64,000 nt of DNA from UBA1664 sp964531715 (lineage in GTDB: Bacteria > Pseudomonadota > Alphaproteobacteria > Micavibrionales > UBA1664), in assembly GCA_964531715.1 (NCBI GenBank), contig CAZHEE010000007.1, forward strand, positions 1-64,000, in the 5' to 3' direction. Below the pieces are notes generated by a model. The model saw nothing but the letters and a program-made list of their open reading frames with translations. It did no database searches and was not told where the DNA came from. Every line of letters begins with the position of its first letter. Position 1 is the stretch's first letter. Shown piece after piece: positions 51,095 to 60,592 of the stretch. Both the position numbers and the translations under genes were made by a program.

Positions 51095-52000
51095 ATGAAT
51101 AATAAATTAGACCAGATCTTAGAGTTACTTTTAAAAAACCCAGCCGCATTTACTTTATGTCTTGATTTTGATGATGCGCTTGACATTACAACACAGAGAA
51201 ACTTATCGGCAGAGCGACGGCAGATTTTATGGGATCTTAATCGTCTAACAAATGGTGGTGTGCTTATCACCACAAATAGTGATGGACGGTCAATTTTTGA
51301 AATGCCCGACATGGCAGGGTTTCCGGTAATTAGTGAATTTGGAACGGTTTTGCGTAATATACCACATGCTCCTGAGAGAGCAGAAACAGCAAAAGGCAAA
51401 CATAATAATAAAGTTGTTTACTTACATAACAGACCAAATTGTAAAAAGGCGTTTGAGGCCGCCGTCAGATTTGCAAAAAACAATAGATTTGACATTACAA
51501 ATGACGCTGCCGTTCTAAATGGTGATGGCCCAGTTATTAAAATAGAAAAAAAGGAAATGGGGCTGGCTTTTGTATTTGGCAAGCATGCCAGTATGAAAGA
51601 TAATGCACTAAAAATTGCAGAACATGCTTTTGAAAAAGGCGGATTTTCTGAAGATGATTACATCATAGAAGTTGGAGCAGATGCTGTTGAAATTAAACGG
51701 AAAGATGCATCGAAAGCAAATATCGCAGACTTGCTTGCGGCCAATCGTAATTATAAAGACCGCGGCGTTAAAATCGCTTTAGGTGATTCAGGCTCTGATC
51801 TTGAACTTATGCAGAGACTAGGATATGGAGTGGCAGTCGGTGATCGGATAAAAGATGAAAAACTATCAGCTCTTCAACAATTTGCACGCATTGAATCTGA
51901 CTATCAAAATTTTGATAATGTTTGGGCGTTTTTAAAAAGATTGCGAGATGGTTTAATGGCGCAACGAACCATTGCCGTTGTGACGCAACCTGCCTTCTAA
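51095..52000 (+). CDS. HAD-superfamily phosphatase (trehalose-phosphatase/sugar-phosphatase like)
   Basis: A 301-residue HAD phosphatase of the Cof/trehalose-6-phosphate phosphatase type: DFDDAL near residue 22, VLITTNSDGRS as motif II, a cap domain in the middle, and IALGDSGSDLELM as motif IV. It is divergent from the cupin-ROK operon by about 100 bp and could act in the same sugar-phosphate pathway. A TTG start six bases earlier is possible. Its stop overlaps that of hdaA by four bases. Confidence 0.8.
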   Translation: MNNKLDQILELLLKNPAAFTLCLDFDDALDITTQRNLSAERRQILWDLNRLTNGGVLITTNSDGRSIFEMPDMAGFPVISEFGTVLRNIPHAPERAETAKGKHNNKVVYLHNRPNCKKAFEAAVRFAKNNRFDITNDAAVLNGDGPVIKIEKKEMGLAFVFGKHASMKDNALKIAEHAFEKGGFSEDDYIIEVGADAVEIKRKDASKANIADLLAANRNYKDRGVKIALGDSGSDLELMQRLGYGVAVGDRIKDEKLSALQQFARIESDYQNFDNVWAFLKRLRDGLMAQRTIAVVTQPAF

Positions 52001-52620
52001 AACAGCGCGGGCTCTGCAATAAGGCTACGAACCAGCGGAATTGTCACTGAGCGTTTTTCGGCCAAGGCATTTTCATCAATTCTTTGAACGAGAGAGCGGA
52101 GAGCGTTAAAGCTCCGCTCAATCCTTGGTAAAATATAGGCAATTACATCCGGCTCAACCTTGAGCTGACGGTCATGAAACAGCTTAACCATCACCGTGCC
52201 AAGCGCGATATCATCAGGCGACAAAATCTCGACCTGAGGCGAAGCGCGGAGCCTTGACGCTAAATCAGGAAGCACAAATTCCAAAAATTCAGGGCTTTTT
52301 GATAATGTAATAATTAATTTATTACCTTGCTCTTTCGCCAGATTATAGGCGTGAAACAAGGTTTTTTCTTGAGCCTCATCGCCAATCAAACTGTCCGCAT
52401 CATCAAAGATATGATTGCCTTGCGTATCTTTTCCTGCCCAGATTTGTGTGAGATGCGTTTTGCCGCACCCTTGTTCGCCGAAGATGACAAGTGCTGGCGC
52501 GGACCAATCAGGATATCGCCTGACCCATGCCAGCGCATCGCGATTGCTGGGCGTTTCTATAAAATCATCCTTGCCATAGGAAGGCTGAACAGGAAAGGAA
52601 AGTGGAATTTGCCCGACCAT
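51997..52620 (-). CDS. hdaA: DnaA-homologue replication regulator HdaA
   Basis: A 207-residue AAA+ protein lacking the DnaA DNA-binding domain. It begins QIPLSFPVQPSYGKDDFIETPSNRDA and has a P-loop GEQGCGKTH (48-56). In alphaproteobacteria HdaA, with the sliding clamp, promotes ATP hydrolysis on DnaA and prevents over-initiation; the QIPLSF N-terminus is the clamp-binding part. It lies eight bases downstream of the PerM-type gene on the same strand. Confidence 0.9.
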   Translation of the reverse strand: MVGQIPLSFPVQPSYGKDDFIETPSNRDALAWVRRYPDWSAPALVIFGEQGCGKTHLTQIWAGKDTQGNHIFDDADSLIGDEAQEKTLFHAYNLAKEQGNKLIITLSKSPEFLEFVLPDLASRLRASPQVEILSPDDIALGTVMVKLFHDRQLKVEPDVIAYILPRIERSFNALRSLVQRIDENALAEKRSVTIPLVRSLIAEPALF

Positions 52621-52628
52621 GTAAACGC

Positions 52629-53696
52629 CTAGGCGCGGCCTTTGTAATAGCCACTTTTTTTATAGATATCGACACCATGGCGAATAAGCACGGCCAAAAT
52701 TGCCGCCATTGGCACGGCGATGAGCAACCCTGTAAAGCCAAGCAACATTCCCCCCGCCATCAGCGCAAAAATTACCCAGAGGGGGTGAAGACCGATTGAC
52801 TCACCCACCAGTTTCGGTGTGAGATAATTGCCCTCAACTAATTGCCCCGCCACGAAAATTGCAAGGGCAATTGCGGGATAGATCCAGCCGCCAAATTGGT
52901 AGAACGCAAGACCGACAGAGGCGAGCAATCCGAATAAAGACCCGACAAACGGGATAATAGAGAGCAAGCCTGCCGCAACTCCGACAAAAAATCCGTAATT
53001 TAATCCCATAAGCGAAAGCGCAATCGCATAAAAACCGCCAAGAATGGTACAAACCATCAGCTGCCCACGGATAAAACCTGCAAGACTTGTGTCAATCTCG
53101 CCCAGAATCGTATGGATGCGCCCTGCATTTCTTCTTGGCATAAGGCTGTCTATTTTCTGTCCCAACCGCGCCCAGTCAATCAGTAGGTAAAAGGCAACAA
53201 TCGGCATTAAGGTCAGAAATGTTATAAAGCCGATAATTGCCATCCCGCTTTGAAAAACATTACCGAGGATATTCTTGCTGAACTCCATGACAGAGCCGAG
53301 ACGCTCCGACAACATATCCGTATCAATATTTTGAACATCCTCAAAACTTTGCGGGATTTGAATGGTCGGAAAAGTTGTTGCGAACCAGGCTTGCCCGTTT
53401 TGAACGGCAACGGGGATGAGCCTGATAAAATCAATCATTTCACGCACCAAAATCGGTACGGCAATCAGTAACCCAATAATTAAGGCCAAAAAGAATAATC
53501 CGAGTATCAAAAGAGACGATAACCATCGGGGTACGCGCTTTTTTTCAAGCTTTGCAACGATTGGATTAAGGAGGTAAGCAACCGCAAACCCAACAATAAA
53601 AGGGGCGAGGATTGGATGAAAGAGCCAGAAAAACAGAACTGTTCCAACGGCAACCAAAATCCAAAATTGAAATGTTTTTTCCTGTAAGTAAGACAT
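52629..53696 (-). CDS. AI-2E/PerM-family membrane protein
   Basis: A 355-residue inner membrane protein with about eight helices; landmarks are ILAPFIVGFAVAYLLNPIV near the N-terminus, a middle soluble section, GLNYGFFVGVAAGLLSIIPFVGS and the TPKLVGESIGLHPLWVIFAL stretch. Family members act as transporters or exporters of small molecules; substrate unknown. The order DUF2066-perM-hdaA is a common alphaproteobacterial arrangement. Confidence 0.9.
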   Translation of the reverse strand: MSYLQEKTFQFWILVAVGTVLFFWLFHPILAPFIVGFAVAYLLNPIVAKLEKKRVPRWLSSLLILGLFFLALIIGLLIAVPILVREMIDFIRLIPVAVQNGQAWFATTFPTIQIPQSFEDVQNIDTDMLSERLGSVMEFSKNILGNVFQSGMAIIGFITFLTLMPIVAFYLLIDWARLGQKIDSLMPRRNAGRIHTILGEIDTSLAGFIRGQLMVCTILGGFYAIALSLMGLNYGFFVGVAAGLLSIIPFVGSLFGLLASVGLAFYQFGGWIYPAIALAIFVAGQLVEGNYLTPKLVGESIGLHPLWVIFALMAGGMLLGFTGLLIAVPMAAILAVLIRHGVDIYKKSGYYKGRA

Positions 53697-53700
53697 AAAC

Positions 53701-54420
53701 CTATCCCCCCATCGTTATTATATAAGGGATTGCGCCGCCACGGTCACTGCGGTTGTTGCGAAGTGCCAAGCCACGACCGCGCATACGACTTTGAAGTGCG
53801 TTAATATCCCCGCTATATAAGACATCGATTACGGCAGCACGAGGATTAATTGAAATAATTTTCAAATCACTCACGCCATCAACTGATGAGAGCAATCTTT
53901 TAAAGCCTGTCCATTGCCTCAAATTTGAAATCGACACATAGCTGCGCGCGCGCGAAAGGTTTTGCGTCTGTGTACTTTGTCTGTTTTCAGTCAAAAACGA
54001 GAGGTCTAGCTCATTATTGCGGTTTGAAAATGGTTCACGCCCTATTACCATTGGACTGGCTTGCGCTTGGTGTGACCTATTAATGTAAGCCTTGATATCA
54101 CGTGGATCGAATGTTACATCAATACTCGCCAAATAGCGATTTTTTGACAGTTTTTCACGATTAATTTGAAAACTATCAACCATATCGGCGATTTGATCGG
54201 CGGATGGGGTGGCAACCTGGCTGGCATTTTGTCCTGCAACACGAGATTTTATAATATTGAAGGCATTCAAACGCGCTTGATTTAAAGCCTCATTGCGTGC
54301 CTCGATCGCATTTTCAGCCTCAATATCAACAGCCAGATTGCGTACCGTAAAATCCACTGCCAACGCCGTATGGCTGACAAACATCATTATCATAAATATT
54401 AAACCAAGGATTTTAGTCAT
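53701..54420 (-). CDS. Exported DUF2066-like protein
   Basis: A 239-residue protein with a signal peptide (MTKILGLIFMIMMFVSHTALA) and an N-terminal region (EARNEALNQARLNAFNIIKSRV) of the DUF2066 type. The C-terminal region is Arg/Asn-rich (MRGRGLALRNNRSDRG). Function unknown, periplasmic or outer membrane associated by inference. Four bases before the perM start, so cotranscribed with perM and hdaA. Confidence 0.75.
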   Translation of the reverse strand: MTKILGLIFMIMMFVSHTALAVDFTVRNLAVDIEAENAIEARNEALNQARLNAFNIIKSRVAGQNASQVATPSADQIADMVDSFQINREKLSKNRYLASIDVTFDPRDIKAYINRSHQAQASPMVIGREPFSNRNNELDLSFLTENRQSTQTQNLSRARSYVSISNLRQWTGFKRLLSSVDGVSDLKIISINPRAAVIDVLYSGDINALQSRMRGRGLALRNNRSDRGGAIPYIITMGG

Positions 54421-54557
54421 AAACTATAAAGGCTTCCTGAAATACATTTACTTTTTATAAAGCATTTTAAGGCATATTTTTCAAGGGTTATTGATTGTTG
54501 AATATAATTAAATCATACTATTAGTATTTGAAATTAAATATATCTTTAGAGGGTGAA

Positions 54558-54701
54558 ATGGGGAAAAATCAAACCGAAACAGCAGATGAACTTGCCGTCG
54601 AAAATTCAAACCAACTTTGGGTCAATTTCTTAAAAGGCTGCAAGATTTGCGCTGTCGTAATTTGTATAACTCTCATTTTAATGGCGATCTTTCTTGTTTA
54701 A
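54558..54701 (+). CDS. aa3-type cytochrome c oxidase subunit IV-like small membrane protein
   Basis: A 47-residue frame with a hydrophilic N-terminus (MGKNQTETADELAVENSNQ), a WVNFLKG junction and one membrane helix (CAVVICITLILMAIFLV). This is the layout of bacterial CoxIV (aa3 oxidase subunit IV). AGAGGGTGAA lies just before the ATG. No other cox gene is in the window. Its stop overlaps the start of the sensor kinase gene by eight bases (TTG start of that gene), so the two may be coupled. Confidence 0.75.
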   Translation: MGKNQTETADELAVENSNQLWVNFLKGCKICAVVICITLILMAIFLV

Positions 54702-57700
54702 AGTCAATAAAATTCACGTCTTTTTAATTGCCATAATGGCCGCTTTTTTAAGCGGGTCATTTGCCCATGCCCAAAATAGTGATCCCGGTTCGGTTATAAT
54801 TCTCTCCAGCGAACAAAATGATTATAATCTTAATGATCAAGTTTTTATTTATGAAGATTATGATGCACGCAAAACAGTTCAGGATATGACTCAACTCTAT
54901 TCCGAAGGTCGCATTTTATTCAAAAATAAGGATCCCGACCGCGTAACTTTAGATCAAAAATCCTACCCTTACTGGCTTATTTTTACTGCCTTTAACAATA
55001 CAGACCAAGAAAAATGGGTGTTGGATATCGGTGAATTAGGTGATGGAAGGGCCGGCGTCGCCAAGAAATTTCTTATTTATGAAATGAACCGTGGTCAAAT
55101 TTATTATGATGGCTTCCAGGTCAGCGCTAAAAACAATCCTGTCAGAAATAATTCTCGCTATATCCCGATTACATTCCCTAAAGGTCAAAAATCTGCTTTT
55201 GTGGTATATATTCTACCCAGCGAATATAAAAGAGTTAGTCTTGATTTAGCGCTCAGTAAAACGGCATTGGACACAAATGTCGGCATAGCTAAAGCTTATG
55301 CAGAATATATTCCAGCTATTATATTGATTTCCTTCACCATACTCTTATTTGCATTCATTCTCACGCGCGAATTCAGCCTTATACCTTTAATTATATTTTA
55401 TGGATTATATTATTTATGGTTTACGCAAGTCGAAGAACCCTTTTATGCCCCTATTTTAGGCTTAGGTGCTATCGCTTCTTTTTACCCTATTTTTAATGCT
55501 TGTTTGATAGTCACAGCTACTCTGCTCGCTGTTCCCAGAGAAAATAGCGGATCGTCGGTTTTCCATACGAGCCTTATTGCCTTAACAGCCTTTACAACAT
55601 CAGTTGCCTGCCTTCTTATTTTCTTTCTTTCTGTTGAAACACTGACACAAAGTTTATTACTTTATTTATCCAGTATAGGATTATTGACAGTTTCAATATT
55701 CTACATATTTTCGAACAAAAATCATAATAATCAATTGTTTTTGTTCTCTGTCGTTGCCTGGATTGTTGTTTATATTGTTGGGCAAGCCATTAAGATAACT
55801 TATCTTTCAGGGGTTATTGAGCCGAATTTTATCAATGCACATAGTGAATATATAAGCCTCTTACCACAAATTTTCATTATATTTACAATGGCTTTTTTAA
55901 TAATAAAAAAGTTTCAGTCAGAAAATATAAGTTTGATTGTCAGCAAAGTGCGTAAAGAGAAATCTCTTTTACAAGCTAAAAAAGCTAAGAATGACAATGA
56001 TCATTCAAAACTTTTGCGTGTTATTGAGCGCGAGCGTGAGGTAATGGAAGAGCTTAGAAACCGTGAGACTGAACGCGCCGAGGAAATGCGTGAGGCCAAA
56101 CAATCTGCAGATGAAGCCAACGAAGCAAAATCAGCGTTTCTTGCGGTTGTCAGCCATGAAATTCGAACGCCAATGACCGGCATAATGGGTATGGTTCGCT
56201 TACTTGAAGAAAGCAATCCAACCCAGCAGCAAGAAGAATATATCATGACAATTCGTGATTCCGGCGATGCGATGTTATCTCTTCTCAACGATATTTTAGA
56301 TTTTTCAAAAATTGAAAGTGGCGGACTTCAGCTTGAAGAAACTGTGTTTGATTTAAAACGCGTTCTTAATGGAATAGAGATGCTTATGCGGGGTCATGCC
56401 GAGCAAAAAGGCATAAAACTCATCATAAATATTCATGATGAAATTCCATCTAACTTGATTGGGGATCCTACACGCTTACGTCAGGTTATCCTGAATTTTG
56501 TAGGGAATGCATTAAAATTTACATCAAAAGGGCAGGTGCGTATCGGTGCATATCTTGATACAAATCAGCAAGTAAAAAGTAAAGATGAGTGTGCCGTCTA
56601 CTTCTTTATAGAAGATACGGGTATCGGTATATCAGAAGAGGCTCAAAAAGAACTTTTCACACCTTTTAAACAGGCGGATGACACAATTAACAGAAAATAT
56701 GGCGGAACCGGTTTAGGCCTTAGTATATGTAAGCGTTTAATTGAGGCGATGGGCAGTGAAATTAATGTCAGAAGCAGGGAAGGCTTTGGCTCAACATTCT
56801 ATTTCACTCTTCTTTTTAACGTTCATGAAGAGCAAGACTCTGTTGAAGCTAGCCCTGAAAGTAACAATGCTTATAAAGAAGAAAATAAGCCAGCTAGCGT
56901 CGATAACGAAATCTCACAAAATCAATCCAGAACTTACAGTTCCGGCAAAAAAGGCAGGGACTTAAGAATTCTGGTTGTAGATGATAATGAAGTTAATCGT
57001 AAAGTTGTGAAAGCATTTCTAGACAAAGAGGATCACGAAACCGTTATGATTCATAGCGGTAAAGAGGCTTTAAGCCTGCTCCAACATGATAATCGCTTTC
57101 ATGCCATTCTCCTTGATATAGAAATGCCTGATATGAATGGTAAAGATGTCGCAAGGGCAATTCTCAAAGATAAACTTCTCAATCATATCCCGATTATTGC
57201 ACTAACAGGCAATATTTCCGAAAGTGACTTAGAACTCTATGAAAGAATTGGTTTCGCAGGATGTGTTGCAAAACCCATTGTACCGGAAGATATGCTGGAC
57301 ATAATAAATAGTGCCAGCAGTGATATTTATTCCAAACAAGCTGCCAATAAGATGGATGAAAGTGAGGAAATTATTATAAATGAAGAATCTTCAGTTAGAC
57401 ACGACAGTGACGCCGTTGACAAAATAACGGATGAAGCCATTAAACAATCACCGCCAATACCTCAACAAGATACTAACGTGGGCAAAACCTTAGATGAGAA
57501 AATGGTGAAAGGCTTGCGTGACGGGCTTGGTATTCAACAGTCAAAAGAACTTCTTGCAGAACTTTTCACAAAAGCCGAAGACATTATTGATGGTATTGAT
57601 CGTGCTATCCAAGAAGATAAGCTCAACGAAATTCACATGCGCGCGCATGAATTAAAAGGAATGGCCGGAAATTTTGGCCTCAAAGCCATTAGCGATAAAG

Positions 57701-57831
57701 CCACTCAACTTGAAAATTTATGTAAGGATAACAAGATTACTGCAGGTGAATGCGTCACACATAAAGAAGACTTAAAAAATCTTCTTGAGCGTTCGGAAAT
57801 TGCTATTAATAATTATTTTAAAGATGAATAG
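54694..57831 (+). CDS. 7TMR-DISM hybrid sensor histidine kinase
   Basis: A 1045-residue hybrid kinase. Signal peptide (FLIAIMAAFLSGSFAHA), a DISMED2-like extracellular beta domain (about 30-195), seven membrane helices (about 205-405), a coiled coil, HisKA (His about 487 in VVSHEIRTPM), HATPase (GDPTRLRQVILNFVGNA from about 590), receiver (Asp about 807 in LLDIEMPDM) and a C-terminal Hpt (His about 984 in MRAHELKGMAG). It starts at TTG 54694, needed for the Lys-rich n-region of the signal; an ATG at 54736 would remove it. All phosphorelay steps are in one chain; the output regulator is unknown. Confidence 0.9.
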   Translation: MFKVNKIHVFLIAIMAAFLSGSFAHAQNSDPGSVIILSSEQNDYNLNDQVFIYEDYDARKTVQDMTQLYSEGRILFKNKDPDRVTLDQKSYPYWLIFTAFNNTDQEKWVLDIGELGDGRAGVAKKFLIYEMNRGQIYYDGFQVSAKNNPVRNNSRYIPITFPKGQKSAFVVYILPSEYKRVSLDLALSKTALDTNVGIAKAYAEYIPAIILISFTILLFAFILTREFSLIPLIIFYGLYYLWFTQVEEPFYAPILGLGAIASFYPIFNACLIVTATLLAVPRENSGSSVFHTSLIALTAFTTSVACLLIFFLSVETLTQSLLLYLSSIGLLTVSIFYIFSNKNHNNQLFLFSVVAWIVVYIVGQAIKITYLSGVIEPNFINAHSEYISLLPQIFIIFTMAFLIIKKFQSENISLIVSKVRKEKSLLQAKKAKNDNDHSKLLRVIEREREVMEELRNRETERAEEMREAKQSADEANEAKSAFLAVVSHEIRTPMTGIMGMVRLLEESNPTQQQEEYIMTIRDSGDAMLSLLNDILDFSKIESGGLQLEETVFDLKRVLNGIEMLMRGHAEQKGIKLIINIHDEIPSNLIGDPTRLRQVILNFVGNALKFTSKGQVRIGAYLDTNQQVKSKDECAVYFFIEDTGIGISEEAQKELFTPFKQADDTINRKYGGTGLGLSICKRLIEAMGSEINVRSREGFGSTFYFTLLFNVHEEQDSVEASPESNNAYKEENKPASVDNEISQNQSRTYSSGKKGRDLRILVVDDNEVNRKVVKAFLDKEDHETVMIHSGKEALSLLQHDNRFHAILLDIEMPDMNGKDVARAILKDKLLNHIPIIALTGNISESDLELYERIGFAGCVAKPIVPEDMLDIINSASSDIYSKQAANKMDESEEIIINEESSVRHDSDAVDKITDEAIKQSPPIPQQDTNVGKTLDEKMVKGLRDGLGIQQSKELLAELFTKAEDIIDGIDRAIQEDKLNEIHMRAHELKGMAGNFGLKAISDKATQLENLCKDNKITAGECVTHKEDLKNLLERSEIAINNYFKDE

Positions 57832-57846
57832 GCAAAACTTAATTTA

Positions 57847-58524
57847 TTAAGCCGCTGCCAATAACTTTGTTATATCCGTATTACGACCTGCATGCATCTT
57901 ATTCAGGTAAGAATTGACAGACTCAATCATTGTTCCCATCTGCCCTTTAAAGAAATGATTGCAATTCTCAATCGCATCAAAATCAACATCAATACCTTTT
58001 TGAGCGCGAAGTGTATCAACCAGTTTCTGAACATCACTGCGCGGGATAATCGTGTCATCATTACCATGAACGATTAGACCCGAAGTCGGGCAAGGTGCCA
58101 AAAATGTAAAATCCTCAGTATGGGCAGGTGGCGCAACGGATACCCAGCCACGAATTTCAGGGCGACGCATGAGGAGCTGCATTCCAATCCATGCCCCAAA
58201 AGAGAAGCCTGCAACCCACACATAAGGCGCATTCTGGTTCAAATCCTGCATCCAGTCGAGGGCCGTTGCCGCATCGGCCAATTCACCCTCACCTTCGGAA
58301 TATTCACCTTGGGATTGCCCAACGCCGCGGAAATTAAATCGTAATGTTGAAAAGCCGCGAAGCGCAAATGTTTTATAAAGTGAGTATGTCACACGGTTAT
58401 TCATCGTTCCGCCATGCTCAGGATGGGGATGGAGAATAAGCGCCAATGGCGCATTGGGTGTTTTTGAGTGAAAATAGCTGGCTTCAATCCGACCTTCTGG
58501 CCCGTTAATGATAATATCCGGCAT
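57847..58524 (-). CDS. Alpha/beta hydrolase (dienelactone-hydrolase/esterase-like)
   Basis: A 225-residue hydrolase: HPHPEHGGTMNNRV (oxyanion region), nucleophile in WVAGFSFGAW (Ser about 118), Asp in VHGNDDTIIP and His in ENCNHFF. This small family of alphaproteobacterial alpha/beta hydrolases is often beside the Isc/Suf-type cysteine desulfurase gene, as here. Substrate unknown. Confidence 0.85.
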   Translation of the reverse strand: MPDIIINGPEGRIEASYFHSKTPNAPLALILHPHPEHGGTMNNRVTYSLYKTFALRGFSTLRFNFRGVGQSQGEYSEGEGELADAATALDWMQDLNQNAPYVWVAGFSFGAWIGMQLLMRRPEIRGWVSVAPPAHTEDFTFLAPCPTSGLIVHGNDDTIIPRSDVQKLVDTLRAQKGIDVDFDAIENCNHFFKGQMGTMIESVNSYLNKMHAGRNTDITKLLAAA

Positions 58525-58640
58525 ATAGTTTTGTCCAATCTTTCTTTAAAATTTGACTATGTTTAATTATTATTCTTGAATACAGTCATAAGGCATTTGA
58601 TTTTAAAAAGTCCAGAAAATTTTTAAGGATGTGAACAGGC

Positions 58641-59738
58641 ATGGTATATCTCGACCATAATGCAACCACGACAGTCCGCCCCGAAGTCATTGATCTCATG
58701 ATACAAATTATGGGTGAGACCGGCAATGCCTCCGCTGTTCACAAGGCCGGGAAGTTAGCCTCTGCCCATGTTGAAACCGCGCGTGAACAAGTGGCGCGTG
58801 CGGTCAACACACGCCCTGCGCAAGTGATTTTTACATCCTGCGCGACCGAGTCAATGAATACAATTCTCAAAACCTTTAAGGGCGAGCGAATCTTGGTGAG
58901 TGCGATTGAACATGCCGCCATTATTGATTGCGGTTTGGATACGATTGAACTCATCCCCGTTGATCATAACGGCGTGATTAATTTGGTCGTATTAGAAGAG
59001 ATGTTATCGCGAGAACCAAAGGCAGCGCTTGCCAATATTATGATGGTGAATAATGAAACAGGCGTTATTCAACCCGTGAAAGAAGCCGCCGCACTTTGTA
59101 AAAAATACGGAACATATTTGCACGTTGATGCGGTTCAGGCTCTTGGCAAAATGCATATTGATTTCAAAGAGATGGATGCGGATTACATGTCTTTTTCGGC
59201 GCATAAAATCGGCGGCCCTCAAGGGGTTGGGTGCTTTATATTTGGTGCCGGTCGCCCTATACGTCCATTGCTCAGCGGTGGGAAGCAAGAAAAACGCCAA
59301 CGTGCCGGTACGGTCAATGTCGCAGGAATTGCAGGGATGGGATTGGCGGCAGACCTCGCCGTTCAAAATATTTCTGTATATAAGGAATTATCTCAATGGC
59401 GTGATAAGATTGAGTGCGAACTTTCGAACGCTATAAACGGCATGATAATCAACGGGCAAAACGCCCACCGCGTTGGCAATACGCTTTCTATCACATGCCC
59501 TGGTGTTGCAAACATGGTTCAGCTTATTAATCTCGATTTGGACAGTATCTGCGTGTCGGCTGGATCGGCCTGTTCAAGCGGTGTCGCAAAACCTTCTCAT
59601 GTTCTGACTGCTATGGGATTAAGCGATAATGATGCCCTTTCAACCATCCGCGTATCAATGGGGTGGAACACAAGCGAGAGCGATGTTAATTATTTTATTG
59701 AAGCTTATCAAAAGATAATTAAGCGATTATCACGTTGA
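58641..59738 (+). CDS. Cysteine desulfurase (NifS/IscS family)
   Basis: A PLP enzyme that releases sulfur from cysteine for Fe-S clusters or tRNA thiolation. The 365-residue product has YLDHNATTTVRPEV at the N-terminus, the PLP lysine in FSAHKIGGPQG (Lys189) and the active cysteine in AGSACSSG (Cys about 311). It is somewhat short at the C-terminus for IscS and may be the cysteine desulfurase of the suf type partner set. No iscU or suf gene follows. Confidence 0.93.
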   Translation: MVYLDHNATTTVRPEVIDLMIQIMGETGNASAVHKAGKLASAHVETAREQVARAVNTRPAQVIFTSCATESMNTILKTFKGERILVSAIEHAAIIDCGLDTIELIPVDHNGVINLVVLEEMLSREPKAALANIMMVNNETGVIQPVKEAAALCKKYGTYLHVDAVQALGKMHIDFKEMDADYMSFSAHKIGGPQGVGCFIFGAGRPIRPLLSGGKQEKRQRAGTVNVAGIAGMGLAADLAVQNISVYKELSQWRDKIECELSNAINGMIINGQNAHRVGNTLSITCPGVANMVQLINLDLDSICVSAGSACSSGVAKPSHVLTAMGLSDNDALSTIRVSMGWNTSESDVNYFIEAYQKIIKRLSR

Positions 59739-59775
59739 AAATTTTAGTTATTTCTATTTAGAAATGACTATATAT

Positions 59776-60402
59776 TTACCTTTGCACTAAACGTATAGCC
59801 AAAAGCAAAAATAAACTTGCGGCGGTAAGCTCCAATGTTTCCTCAACCAAACCTAAATATGCCCCATTATCAGTCTTAAAATCAGCGAGGAACGGCAGCC
59901 AACGCGCCATAGAATCAATCAATTTTGCCGTAACAAGTAATCCTAATGCCGAAGCTATAACCCACGCCTGCATATAAAAATTCCAAACTAATTTAATAAG
60001 TAAAGGAATTCGCTTAATAAACTGATATAAAAGAAAAATTAACGTTAATATAATGAAGCCGCCTATAATTTTTTCGGCTAATGGTGTAGTACTACTTTCA
60101 TAGAAATTAGACTTTAAAATTGAGTCGGAAGTGAACGCCTTGTGCCAATCCAATTCCCGCATAGCGGCAAAAGCCATTGCCAATGAAAAATAAAGTCTTA
60201 GGCTATCGGTTTTTCTGATAAAAGCAATAAAGGCAAGCAGGCTTGCCCCTGCAAAGGCAAGCGCACTCCCCCATTCTAAGAACTGTCCTTCTTGGCTTAG
60301 TGACTGCCAGGCTTGAGCGTTTAATGTTGAGAGCTCGTAGGCTAAAAATACAATCGTCAAAACCAAAGCCGAGAATACGGCAGGCATAAAAAATCTATAC
60401 AT
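59776..60402 (-). CDS. Hypothetical polytopic membrane protein
   Basis: A 208-residue protein with about five to six predicted membrane helices (about 8-25, 46-64, 70-85, 110-128, 140-160, 190-205). Conserved-looking pieces are GQFLEWGSALAFAGASLLAF and RELDWHKAFTSDSILKSNFY, which resemble an uncharacterised family of small bacterial membrane proteins. No enzyme motif is visible. It stands alone between the desulfurase and the helicase, in the opposite direction. Confidence 0.65.
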   Translation of the reverse strand: MYRFFMPAVFSALVLTIVFLAYELSTLNAQAWQSLSQEGQFLEWGSALAFAGASLLAFIAFIRKTDSLRLYFSLAMAFAAMRELDWHKAFTSDSILKSNFYESSTTPLAEKIIGGFIILTLIFLLYQFIKRIPLLIKLVWNFYMQAWVIASALGLLVTAKLIDSMARWLPFLADFKTDNGAYLGLVEETLELTAASLFLLLAIRLVQR

Positions 60403-60592
60403 TTCTGCATGATAAGGACTATATCTAACCCATGCAATCCGTTACTTATTGGAAATAAAAAACTGAGATTGAGACAGCTCATAAATTTATACGACCTCAT
60501 AAAAAAACTAAACACCTATAATGCCTGATTTAAAAAAGCACAAAACACAACTTAGCGTGACATTTTGTCGCTGAGTGTTTACAAATTTAAAC
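60403..60592. other. Intergenic space before uvrD/pcrA
   Basis: About 190 bp without a convincing gene. A 17-codon frame (60522-60575) and a small inverted repeat (AGCGTGACA/TGTCGCT near 60554-60572) lie just upstream of the helicase start. I see no LexA box of the GTTC-N7-GTTC type. Confidence 0.4.

Noticed and set aside
60403..60592. SOS (LexA) control of the helicase
   Set aside because: No GTTC-N7-GTTC or related box seen upstream.
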